Shown here piece by piece: positions 35,858 to 43,425 of a stretch of 64,000 bases of DNA. Source of the DNA: Paractinoplanes bogorensis. Its GTDB lineage: Bacteria; Actinomycetota; Actinomycetes; Mycobacteriales; Micromonosporaceae. The stretch spans positions 186,001 through 250,000 of the forward strand of contig NZ_JAHKKG010000004.1 in the NCBI RefSeq assembly GCF_018829635.1, given 5' to 3'. Position numbers and translations under genes: made by a program. The notes beneath the pieces are model-generated. The model was not told the origin of the DNA. It was given only the letters and a program-made list of their open reading frames with translations, and made no database searches. Numbering within the stretch: position 1 is the stretch's first letter; each line of letters begins with the position of its first letter.

Positions 35858-37471
35858 TTGTCTTATCCGATCGCGCTGTGTGGTGCGGCGCCGGACGACC
35901 CGGCGTCGCTGTACTACTTGGACGAGGTGGTCGGCGAGGGCGGGCAGGCGAAGGTGTGGCGCGGGCACGGTCCCGGCCCGGACGGCCCGGTCGTGGCGGT
36001 GCGGGTGTGGCGACCGACCGAGGGTGACGGCCGTGACGTCGCCACCCAGCAGGAGTCGTGGCTCACCGGCGCCCAGCTGCTCGGCGACCTGGCCGGCGAG
36101 CCCGGCCTCAACCGCAGCATTGGCTGTTTCCGCAGCCCCCGGCCGTGGGCGCCGGACGAGCAGCCGTCCGGACCGCCGGTGCCGGTGCAGGTGCTGGAGT
36201 GGATCGACGGCGCCAACCTGGTGACCGCCCTGGCCCGTGAACAAGAGCTGGACGGCGTCCGGGTCCTGCACGGACTGGCCCGGGCCCTGGTCTCGCTCAG
36301 CCGCCGCGGGCCGATCGTCCACCAGGACGTGGAACCGTCCAACGTGATGGTCACGACCGGCGGCGAGGTGGTGCTGATCGACTTCACCAGTGCCCGCTAC
36401 GAGCGGCACATCACCCACGTCGTCCTCACCGACGGTTACGCCGCGCCCGGCCTGTCGATGGACCGCACCAGCGCGGACGACGTGCACGGGTTCGGCGGTG
36501 TCGCGTTCTACCTGCTCACCGGCGAGGCGCCGGGCTCCGGCATCATTCCGCTGGTCGACGGCACCCGGGTGCCGGCCGTGATTCTCGAGCACCTCGGGCA
36601 GCTGTGGGCCGAGAACCCGGCCGACCGCTTGACCGCCGCCCGGCTGCGGGGCTGGACCGACCGGCTGGCCGACCTGGTGCGCGCGACCGGGCACCCGACA
36701 CCCGGCGTGACCTGGGCGCCCGCGGTGCCGCGGCAGTTCGGGCCGGTCCGCGAGCAGACGGCCCCGCTCAACGGCACGGCGGCGCACGTCCTGATGCCCG
36801 GGGTCGACCCGTGGGCCGATCCGTCGACCGTGCCGATCATTCCGGACGGGCATGCGGAGACGGTCGCTCACCGGCGGGTGACGGAGGATTCCCCGTACGG
36901 AGACCTGGAAGCTCTTCGTCGCTCGATCGAGGCTCGCCCCGAGGTGGAACCGCCCGCCCCGCCCGCCGCCGGAACCACCCCGGTGCTGCTGCTCCCCGGC
37001 TACGCACCGAATCCGCCGGCGCCCCGGCCCGCCCCGGTCTTCCCCGCGGTGCCCGTGCCGGTGCCGGCACCCGCACCCGCGCCGGCGCCGACGCGGGTTG
37101 CTCCGCCTCCGCACCTGCCCGAGACCCGGGCCATCGTCGACTCGCCCGAACCCGTGCTCACCATGGCGCAGGAGTATCTGCAGGGCATCGAGTACGCGGC
37201 CGTCCCCGCGGCCTCGGTGGTCGGGGCGTGGGCGGTGTGGATCCTCGGGTCGCGCGAGCTCGGTTCCGTGGGGGCGTACGGGGGACTGGTCGTCGTCCTG
37301 CTGGCCGGGCTCGTGCTCGATCTGGCGGTGCAGTTCCTGGGCGTACGGGTGCTGCTGCCGCGCCGGACCGCCTGGCGCGACCACATCCTGTTCTGGCGGT
37401 TGCTGCACGTGCCGGCCGGCCTGTTGTGGACCGCCATGGTGCTGACCTACGCGTTCCTGCTGCGCACCTGA
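35858..37471 (+). CDS. Membrane-anchored protein kinase homolog, probable pseudokinase
   Basis: A 537-residue protein starting at TTG 35858 behind GAAAGGGG. Residues ~20-290 have the eukaryotic-like kinase fold: glycine loop VGEGGQAKVW, then VVAVRVW where the ATP-anchoring Lys is Arg49; catalytic loop HQDVEPSN (His155-Asp157) where the Lys two after Asp is Glu159; DFT instead of DFG (175-177); and APG instead of APE. The Asp residues remain. A Pro/Ala-rich linker follows, then about three membrane segments at the C-terminus. It is divergent from the GTPase-module operon and probably part of it. Loss of several Lys/Gly positions suggests nucleotide sensing or scaffolding rather than phosphotransfer. 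Confidence 0.78.
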   Translation: MSYPIALCGAAPDDPASLYYLDEVVGEGGQAKVWRGHGPGPDGPVVAVRVWRPTEGDGRDVATQQESWLTGAQLLGDLAGEPGLNRSIGCFRSPRPWAPDEQPSGPPVPVQVLEWIDGANLVTALAREQELDGVRVLHGLARALVSLSRRGPIVHQDVEPSNVMVTTGGEVVLIDFTSARYERHITHVVLTDGYAAPGLSMDRTSADDVHGFGGVAFYLLTGEAPGSGIIPLVDGTRVPAVILEHLGQLWAENPADRLTAARLRGWTDRLADLVRATGHPTPGVTWAPAVPRQFGPVREQTAPLNGTAAHVLMPGVDPWADPSTVPIIPDGHAETVAHRRVTEDSPYGDLEALRRSIEARPEVEPPAPPAAGTTPVLLLPGYAPNPPAPRPAPVFPAVPVPVPAPAPAPAPTRVAPPPHLPETRAIVDSPEPVLTMAQEYLQGIEYAAVPAASVVGAWAVWILGSRELGSVGAYGGLVVVLLAGLVLDLAVQFLGVRVLLPRRTAWRDHILFWRLLHVPAGLLWTAMVLTYAFLLRT

Positions 37472-37571
37472 GCGGTCGTTCATCTCGCGGCAACATATCG
37501 ACGCCGGACGAAAACAATCGGCGCGAAGAATCGCCTTCCACCGCCCCCGGACGCGGGAAGGACCGATTCGG

Positions 37572-38930
37572 ATGACCGACGCCGTACACCCGGTCGATCA
37601 GCGGCTGCCCCTGGGCCGCCTGGCGATCCTCGGCCTGCAGCACGTCCTGGTCATGTACGCCGGCTGCGTGGCCGTGCCGCTGATCGTCGGCGGCGCCCTC
37701 GGGCTGGACACCCGCACGATCGCCATCCTGGTCAACGCCGACCTGTTCGTGGCCGGCGTCATCACGATCATCCAGAGCCTGGGCGTCGGCCGGATCCTCG
37801 GCGTCCGGCTACCGATCGTGGCCGGCGCGACGTTCACCGCGCTCAACCCGATGATCCTGATCGGCGCCAAGTACGGCATGCCCGCGGTCTACGGCGCGAT
37901 CCTCTGCTCCGGCGTCTTCGGCCTGCTCCTGGCCAAGCCGTTCGCGAAGATCATCCACCTGTTCCCGCCGCTGGTCACCGGCACGGTCATCACGATCATC
38001 GGGCTGTCCCTGATCGACGCGGGCGCGGGCCTGATCGCCGGCAACGACGAGAGCGCTCCCTCGTACGGGCAGCTCAGTCACCTGGCCCTGGCCGGCTCGA
38101 TCATCCTGCTCATCGTGCTGATCAACCGGTTCGCCCGCGGCTTCCTGGTCTCGCTGGCGGTGCTGATCGGCCTGATCTTCGGCGTGATCGTGGCCGCGCT
38201 GATGGGCCTGGTCGACTTCAGCAACGTGGCCTCGGCCGGCTGGTTCGGCCTGGCCCGGCCGTTCTACTTCGGACCGCCCGAGTTCCAGGCGGCCGCCATC
38301 ATCTCGATGTGCATCGTCATGCTGGTCATCTATGTCGAGTCGACGGCCGACATGCTGGCCGTGGCCAACCTGGTCGGCAAGGACGTCTCGGAGAACGACA
38401 TCGCCCGGGGCCTGGCCGCCGACGGCCTGTCCGGCATCCTGGCCGGCACGTTCAACTCGTTCCTGGACACGGCGTTCGCCCAGAACGTCGGCCTGGTGCA
38501 GGTGACCAGGGTGAAGAGCCGCTACGTGGTGACGGCGGCCGGGGTCATCCTGGTGCTGCTCGGCCTGGTCCCCAAGCTGGGCGAGGTGATCGCGGCCATC
38601 CCCGGCCCGGTCATCGGCGGGGCGGCGCTGGTCATGTTCGCCACGGTGACCGCGGTCGGCATCCGCAGCCTGCGCCGGGTGAACTTCGACGGCAACCACA
38701 ACCTGCTGATCGTCGCCATCTCGCTGGGCGCCGGCATGGTCCCGGTGGTGGCGCCGGCCTTCTACTCACGGATGCCGGACGAGCTCGAAATCATCTTCGG
38801 CAGCTCGATCACCACCACGGTCATCATCGTCTTCCTGCTGAACCTCCTCTTCAACGTCTTCGCCCGCCGCTCCGGCGAGGATGAGCCGTCCGGCGAGCCT
38901 GTGCCGGAGTCGGCGCCGCCCGCCACCTGA
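37572..38930 (+). CDS. NCS2-family nucleobase (xanthine/uracil) permease
   Basis: A 452-residue inner-membrane symporter with about 14 hydrophobic segments, the normal NCS2 length. Signature positions are LGLQHVLVMYAG in helix 1 (the conserved Gln-His), the YVESTADMLAVANLVG region in helix 8, and NSFLDTAFAQNVGLVQVTRV in helix 10, which resembles xanthine/uric acid permeases such as PbuX and UapA more than uracil permeases. It should import a purine by proton or sodium symport. ATG 37572 follows GGGAAGGA. The gene is isolated, 100 bp past the kinase homolog; no purine-degradation genes flank it. Confidence 0.9.
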   Translation: MTDAVHPVDQRLPLGRLAILGLQHVLVMYAGCVAVPLIVGGALGLDTRTIAILVNADLFVAGVITIIQSLGVGRILGVRLPIVAGATFTALNPMILIGAKYGMPAVYGAILCSGVFGLLLAKPFAKIIHLFPPLVTGTVITIIGLSLIDAGAGLIAGNDESAPSYGQLSHLALAGSIILLIVLINRFARGFLVSLAVLIGLIFGVIVAALMGLVDFSNVASAGWFGLARPFYFGPPEFQAAAIISMCIVMLVIYVESTADMLAVANLVGKDVSENDIARGLAADGLSGILAGTFNSFLDTAFAQNVGLVQVTRVKSRYVVTAAGVILVLLGLVPKLGEVIAAIPGPVIGGAALVMFATVTAVGIRSLRRVNFDGNHNLLIVAISLGAGMVPVVAPAFYSRMPDELEIIFGSSITTTVIIVFLLNLLFNVFARRSGEDEPSGEPVPESAPPAT

Positions 38931-38944
38931 CCGGCCCTCATGCC

Positions 38945-38974
38945 TTGACGGTTATATAACTCGCCTGGCATGTT
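38945..38974 (+). promoter_or_regulatory. ArsR promoter with palindromic operator
   Basis: TTGACG (38945-38950) and CATGTT (38969-38974) are 18 bp apart, and CATGTT is 6 bp from the ATG at 38981. A perfect palindrome GTTATATAAC (38951-38960) lies in the spacer, the AT-richest spot nearby, where an autorepressing ArsR protein could block RNA polymerase. Confidence 0.5.
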
Positions 38975-38980
38975 GGGGGC

Positions 38981-39298
38981 ATGGATGCTCTAGCCGCCAT
39001 CGCGGAGCCGACCCGCAGGCGCATCGTCGACGCGTTGCGCCTGCGGGCATGCACGGTCACCGAGCTCGTCTCGATGCTCGGGATGAGCCAGCCCGCGGTC
39101 TCCAAACACCTCCGGGTGCTGCGCGAGGCCGGCGTGGTCACCGCGCAGACCCGGGCCCAGCAGCGGGTCTACCGGCTCGAGCCGGGCCCGTTCCGCGAGC
39201 TCGACGCGTGGCTCGCGCCCTACCGGCGCATGTGGACACACCACCTGGCCGAGCTGGAGCGTCACCTCGATCGCACGACGACCCTGGAGGAATCGTGA
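38981..39298 (+). CDS. ArsR-family winged-helix repressor
   Basis: A 105-residue ArsR/SmtB-type regulator. It begins LAAIAEPTRRRIVDALRLR, the typical first helices, and the recognition region is LGMSQPAVSKHLRVLREAGV (residues ~36-55), ending with VYRLEPGPFRELDAWL. There are no Cys/His pairs typical of metal sensing, so it is of the non-metal type commonly paired with SRPBCC proteins. It overlaps the SRPBCC gene by 4 bp (GTGA). A palindrome upstream is a good operator candidate. Confidence 0.9.
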   Translation: MDALAAIAEPTRRRIVDALRLRACTVTELVSMLGMSQPAVSKHLRVLREAGVVTAQTRAQQRVYRLEPGPFRELDAWLAPYRRMWTHHLAELERHLDRTTTLEES

Positions 39299-39810
39299 GT
39301 TTTGACGTCGGCGAGGCCCGGGACGCGCAGCTGGCCGGGACCGGCGAGCCCTGGACGCTGGTCTTCATCCGGGACCTGCGGCAGCCTCCGCCGGTCGTCT
39401 GGGCGGCGCTGACCGATCCGGCCGAGCTGGATCAGTGGGCGCCGTTCCGGGCGCCGCGCGATCTGGGCGAGACCGGGCCGCTCACCCTGACCATGGTGGA
39501 CGGGGACACCGAGGAGGAAACCCCGGCTCACGTACGCGTCGTCGAGCCGCCCACGCTGCTCGAGTACTCGTGGGGGCAGGACCGGCTGCGCTGGGAACTC
39601 GAGCCGCACGGCGGGGGCACCCGGCTCACGTTGCGCCACACCCTGGTCGAACCGACCGATCCGGCCTCGGTCGCGACCGGCTGGCACGTCTGCGTCGTCG
39701 TTCTGCAGCATCTGCTCGACGGCGATCCGCACGGGGTCATCCGCGGTCAGGCGGCCAAGGACTACGGGTTCGACGAGCTGCGGGACGCGTACCGGAAAAT
39801 GTTCGTCTGA
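39295..39810 (+). CDS. SRPBCC (AHSA1-like) ligand-binding protein
   Basis: A 171-residue START/Bet v1-like protein of the activator-of-Hsp90-ATPase-homolog group. Key segments are RQPPPVVWAALTDPAELDQWAPF at the start of the fold (quoted in part), EPPTLLEYSW, and GGGTRLTLRHTL, with a long C-terminal helix. Such proteins bind hydrophobic ligands; in ArsR-SRPBCC pairs they are thought to respond to or handle the regulator's ligand. GTG 39295 overlaps the arsR stop by 4 bp, fixing the start. Confidence 0.85.
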   Translation: MSFDVGEARDAQLAGTGEPWTLVFIRDLRQPPPVVWAALTDPAELDQWAPFRAPRDLGETGPLTLTMVDGDTEEETPAHVRVVEPPTLLEYSWGQDRLRWELEPHGGGTRLTLRHTLVEPTDPASVATGWHVCVVVLQHLLDGDPHGVIRGQAAKDYGFDELRDAYRKMFV

Positions 39811-39815
39811 TCGAT

Positions 39816-39843
39816 GCAACCTGGTGTCTGTCGCGGGTGTCCT
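39816..39843 (+). promoter_or_regulatory. Candidate ECF-type promoter
   Basis: GCAACC (39816-39821) and TGTCCT (39838-39843) are 16 bp apart, resembling the AAC/GTC-type boxes read by extracytoplasmic-function sigma factors. It lies 38 bp before the sigma factor gene and may mediate autoregulation. Confidence 0.35.
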
Positions 39844-39880
39844 GACAGGGTGAGGGGACGACCGGGGGAGACGACGGGGC

Positions 39881-40381
39881 ATGGCCGGAGAGGGGTTCGA
39901 CGACTTCGTGCGGAGCCGATCGACCGGGCTCCTGCGGGTCGCCTTCCTGCTGACCGGGGATCGGCACGCCGCCGAGGATCTGCTGCAGGAGGTGCTGGAG
40001 CAGATGTACGTGCGGTGGCGCCGGATCGAGGGCGCACCGGAGGCGTACGCGCGCAAGGCCCTGGTCAACCGGGCCACGAACCGGTGGCGGTGGCGGTCCC
40101 GGCGGCCCGAGACGCCGCTGGGGAGCGAGCACGAACGTCCGGCCCGCGATCACGGCGACGACGTGGCCGTGCGGGCGGCGGTGCTCGACGCGCTGCGCGA
40201 TCTGCCGCCCCGGCAGCGTGCGGTCGTGGTGCTGCGCTATCTCGACGACCTGCCGGTCTACGAGGTGGCGGCGGCGCTGGGGTGCACGGAGGGGACGGTC
40301 AAGAGCAACGCCTCCCGCGGGCTCGACCGGCTGCGGCGGGTGCTCGGACCGGAACTGGTCACGGACGGGGGAGAGCGATGA
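39881..40381 (+). CDS. SigE-family RNA polymerase sigma factor (ECF)
   Basis: A 166-residue sigma-70-family factor with regions 2 and 4 only. Region 2 (FVRSRSTGLLRVAFLLTGDR, HAAEDLLQEVLEQMY) has the usual core-binding pattern; region 4 (LPPRQRAVVVLRYLDDLPVYE, then GCTEGTVKSNASRGLDRLR) is the -35-binding helix-turn-helix. This is the SigE-family subgroup expanded in actinobacteria. Its last 4 bp overlap the start of a membrane-anchored partner that is probably its regulator. Confidence 0.92.
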   Translation: MAGEGFDDFVRSRSTGLLRVAFLLTGDRHAAEDLLQEVLEQMYVRWRRIEGAPEAYARKALVNRATNRWRWRSRRPETPLGSEHERPARDHGDDVAVRAAVLDALRDLPPRQRAVVVLRYLDDLPVYEVAAALGCTEGTVKSNASRGLDRLRRVLGPELVTDGGER

Positions 40382-41559
40382 CCGAGACGGACGTCCGGGA
40401 CGTTCTCGGCCGGGCCACCGAGCACCTCAGCCCGGCGCCCGACCTGCTCGACCGGGTGCGGGCCGGGGGCCGGCGACGGGTGGTCCGGCGGCGGGCGGTG
40501 CTGGGCGCGGCGGTGGCGGCCGTCGTGGTCGGCGGGGGAGCGGCATCGTTGCGGCGGACCACACCCGCACCGCGGGGTGACCTGGCCGGCGATCACGACC
40601 TGCTGGAGCGGATGCGGGAGGCGTGGCTGACGGCGGTCCCGGACGGTGTCGGCGAGATCGTCGTGCACTGGGCCGGGACCACCCCGATGGGCCCGGTCGG
40701 CGTGCTCAGCCAGCGCTCGGCCCGGACCGGGTACGACCTGCAGGGCTTCGTCGAGACCCTGGACGAGGGGCTACGCGGACTGGCCGGGCCGCTGCTGGTC
40801 GAGCCGGGCACGATCGCGCCGATCGCGCTGGCCGGGCGTGCGGGCGGGCTGACGGTGCTGGTCATCGTCACCGGCGGGCGGGACGTGAACCTGTCGGAGA
40901 ACTTCACCATCGACGACCACGGCCGGGTCGACCGCCGCTTCGTCACGCTGCACGGCGATCTCGTCTTCCAGCGTCCGGAGCACAGCGAGCGGTACGCGCT
41001 GCGCGTCGGCGCGGATCCCGTGCCGATCAAGTACTCCCGCCGGTTCGTCCTCCCGGAGGAACCCCGCGACGTGCCGCAGAACGTGGTGCGGGTGATGGCC
41101 GGCGTCCCGGACGAGGTCATCGACGTCGGGCAGTGGGACGTCTCGGCTCGGCCCGGGTACCTCGACAGGTACGGCTACGGGCGGTGGGAAGGCCCGACCC
41201 AGTGGCACGTGCGCGGCCGTCTCGCCGATGGCCGCCGCCTGGTCGTCCAGACGCTCGCCCTCGACGGGGCCGCGCGTGCGTTCTGGATGGCCGCGCCCGA
41301 CGCCGAGTATCCGACCGTCGGCTATCTGGGCACACCGCCGGGGGTGGACGTGCGCCTGGGCAACGTGCCCGTCCTCTATCTGCGACTGCCCGACCGGCTC
41401 GGTGTGGTGGTGGCGGCGCAGAACAGTGAACTGCTCTACCGCGTACGGGAAGGAACGTGGTTGCCGATCGCGGGGGACGCGGCTCTGATCCCGGACGCCG
41501 CGACCGAACTGGAGGTGCGGACCGCCTCCGGTCGTCCGGCGCGCTACCCGCTGCCCTGA
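40378..41559 (+). CDS. Membrane-anchored partner of the sigma factor (putative anti-sigma)
   Basis: A 393-residue protein coupled to the sigma gene by an ATGA overlap. It has a ~45-residue cytosolic N-terminus rich in Arg, one membrane helix (AVLGAAVAAVVVGGGAAS, ~45-62), and a ~330-residue extracytoplasmic domain with repeated beta-strand character and aromatic residues. No ZAS Zn-binding HxxxCxxC motif is present, so it is not a classical zinc anti-sigma factor; the inference rests on position and topology, which match partners of other SigE-family factors. Confidence 0.7.
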   Translation: MTETDVRDVLGRATEHLSPAPDLLDRVRAGGRRRVVRRRAVLGAAVAAVVVGGGAASLRRTTPAPRGDLAGDHDLLERMREAWLTAVPDGVGEIVVHWAGTTPMGPVGVLSQRSARTGYDLQGFVETLDEGLRGLAGPLLVEPGTIAPIALAGRAGGLTVLVIVTGGRDVNLSENFTIDDHGRVDRRFVTLHGDLVFQRPEHSERYALRVGADPVPIKYSRRFVLPEEPRDVPQNVVRVMAGVPDEVIDVGQWDVSARPGYLDRYGYGRWEGPTQWHVRGRLADGRRLVVQTLALDGAARAFWMAAPDAEYPTVGYLGTPPGVDVRLGNVPVLYLRLPDRLGVVVAAQNSELLYRVREGTWLPIAGDAALIPDAATELEVRTASGRPARYPLP

Positions 41560-41563
41560 CGGC

Positions 41564-41569
41564 TAGGTT
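41564..41569 (+). promoter_or_regulatory. Probable -10 box of a leaderless promoter
   Basis: TAGGTT lies 6 bp before the ATG of the FGGY kinase gene at 41576. No -35 box is clear, and the GGGAG between could instead act as a ribosome binding site. Confidence 0.35.
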
Positions 41570-41575
41570 GGGAGC

Positions 41576-43150
41576 ATGGACGTTGTCATCGGGATCGACA
41601 CCGGAACGACCGCGACCAAGGGCATCGCCGCCGGCCCGGACGGCTCCCTGCGGGCGCTGACCAGCGTGCACTATCCGCTGAGCGTTCCTGGTCCCGGCCG
41701 CGCCGAGCTCGACCCGGTCGCGCTGCGCAACGCCGCGGTCAAAGCCCTGATCGACGTCGCCGCCGCCTGCCGCGAGAACGGCGACCACGTCGTGGCGATC
41801 GGGCTCAGCGCGTTCCTGCACGCCGTGGTGCCGATGGACGCGGCCGGTGGTCCGCTCGGGGCGCTCGTCACCTGGGCCGACGGGCGGGCGGGGGAGCAGA
41901 GCGAGCGGATCGGGGCCGACGGGCGGAACAAGAAGCTCCAGGCCCGTACGGGCACCCCGGTGCACCCGATGTCGCCCCTGACCAAGCTCGCCTGGTGGCA
42001 CGACAACGACCCGGACACGCTGCGCAAGACCCCGCGCTGGGGCGGCGTCAAGGAACTGGTGCTGGCCGGGCTGGCCGACGCCCCCTTCGTGGTCGACCTG
42101 TCCCTGGCCAGCGGCACCGGGCTCTACGACATCCACGAGCGGCGCTGGGATCCGGAGGCGCTCGATCTGGCCGGGGTCAGCGCCGAGCAACTGGCCGAGG
42201 TGCTGCCCACGACCACCCGGTTGCGGCTGCGGCGCGACGTGGCCCAGGCGGCCGGGCTCGACCCCGAGACACCACTGATCATCGGGGCGGCCGACGGACC
42301 GCTGGCCAACCTGGGCGTGGGCGCCACCCCGGCCGGGGTCGCGGCGATCTCGCTGGGCACGAGCGGCGCCCTCCGGACGGTGGTCGACCGGCCCACGGCC
42401 GACGAGGCGGGACGGCTGTTCTGCTACGCGCTGACCGAGGACCGCTGGGTGATCGGCGGCGCGGTCAACAACGCCGGGTCGGTCGTGCGCTGGGCCGGGC
42501 AGAGCTTCGCGGCCGGGTTCGAACGCCCGGGTGCCGAGGGGGAGGACGCCGACGAACGTGACGCCGCCCTGCTGGTCGAGGCCCAGGGTGTCGGCGCGGG
42601 CAGTGACGGCCTGCTGTGCCTGCCCTACCTGCTCGGCGAGCGCGCGCCCTGGTGGCGTCCGGGCCTGCGCGGTGCCTACCTGGGGTTGCGCCGCGAGCAC
42701 GGCCGGGCCCACCTGGTGCGATCGGCCGTCGAGGGCGTCTGCCAGCAGTTGGCGCTGGTCAAAGACTCGTTCACGGCGGAGGGTCACAACCTTTCCGCCG
42801 TACGGGCGACAGGCGGGGCGGTCGCCTCGGAGCTCTGGGTCGGCGTGCTGGCGGCCACCCTCGACCTGCCCGTCTCGGTGGCCGACACGCCCGAGGGCAC
42901 CGCGCTCGGGGCGTGTCTGCTGGCCCGGCACGCCATCGGGGAGCTGCCCGACCTCGACCACGCGGCCGCGCTCGTCCCGATCGGTGAACCGACCCGGCCC
43001 GACCCGGCGAACGCGGCGCTCTACGCCCGGCTGCGGCCGCTGGTCGAGACGTCGGCGCTGGCCGTGCAGGACGTGGTGAAGGAACTCGACCGGCTCGCCC
43101 CGCAGCCGCTGCCGACGACCGAGAAGGCGGTCGGCGTCACCCGGCCTTGA
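41576..43150 (+). CDS. FGGY-family carbohydrate kinase (gluconokinase-like)
   Basis: A 524-residue sugar kinase of the FGGY family. The N-terminal phosphate-binding motif is GIDTGTTATKG; substrate-side residues include GLSAFLHAVVPMD and VTWADGRA; HPMSPLTKLAWW is typical of gluconate kinases; and the C-terminal FGGY/ATP-binding region includes LPYLLGERAPWW, GGAVASELWVGVLA and TALGACLLA. It probably phosphorylates gluconate, xylulose being the alternative. No gluconate permease or regulator is adjacent. Its final codons and stop are repeated imperfectly 50 bp downstream. Confidence 0.85.
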   Translation: MDVVIGIDTGTTATKGIAAGPDGSLRALTSVHYPLSVPGPGRAELDPVALRNAAVKALIDVAAACRENGDHVVAIGLSAFLHAVVPMDAAGGPLGALVTWADGRAGEQSERIGADGRNKKLQARTGTPVHPMSPLTKLAWWHDNDPDTLRKTPRWGGVKELVLAGLADAPFVVDLSLASGTGLYDIHERRWDPEALDLAGVSAEQLAEVLPTTTRLRLRRDVAQAAGLDPETPLIIGAADGPLANLGVGATPAGVAAISLGTSGALRTVVDRPTADEAGRLFCYALTEDRWVIGGAVNNAGSVVRWAGQSFAAGFERPGAEGEDADERDAALLVEAQGVGAGSDGLLCLPYLLGERAPWWRPGLRGAYLGLRREHGRAHLVRSAVEGVCQQLALVKDSFTAEGHNLSAVRATGGAVASELWVGVLAATLDLPVSVADTPEGTALGACLLARHAIGELPDLDHAAALVPIGEPTRPDPANAALYARLRPLVETSALAVQDVVKELDRLAPQPLPTTEKAVGVTRP

Positions 43151-43200
43151 TGCGGTGGCCACCGGCCACCGGGAAGGCGGTCAAAGTCACCCCGCGTTGA
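43113..43200. repeat. Echo repeat of the gluconokinase 3' end
   Basis: ACCGAGAAGGCGGTCGGCGT and the following CACCCGGCCTTGA (ending 43150, the gene's stop) recur 50 bp later as ACCGGGAAGGCGGTCAAAGT and CACCCCGCGTTGA (ending 43200). The TGA is retained in the same place. Confidence 0.75.
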
Positions 43201-43222
43201 CGATTCGCTCGACGGTGAGAAA

Positions 43223-43386
43223 GAGTGGCGGGCGAGCGGTCGCGGAGGAACCCGGTGCGAATCCGGGACGGTCCCGCCACTGTGACCGGGGAGCGACCCT
43301 CGTGAGATGCCACGGCCGATCCGGCCGGAAGGCGCGCGGCGAACGACGATCCGGGAGTCAGGAGACTCCGGCCGCTCGTGCCACTC
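43223..43386 (+). ncRNA. Cobalamin (AdoCbl) riboswitch
   Basis: The closing stem P1 pairs GAGTGGCGGGCGAGCGG (43223-43239) with CCGCTCGTGCCACTC (43372-43386). The conserved core reads GAGGAACCCGGTGCGAATCC, then GGGACGGTCCCGCCACTGTG, and the B12 box AGTCAGGAGAC lies at 43356-43366. These are the standard landmarks of the class. A hairpin at about 43389-43411 (GCGCGGGCGT with ACACCCGCGC, one mismatch) follows immediately and sits just before the AGAAGGGGA ribosome binding site of the first B12 gene, suggesting control of translation initiation. Confidence 0.95.
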
Positions 43387-43425
43387 GCCGCGCGGGCGTG
43401 GACACCCGCGCAGAAGGGGATCCAC

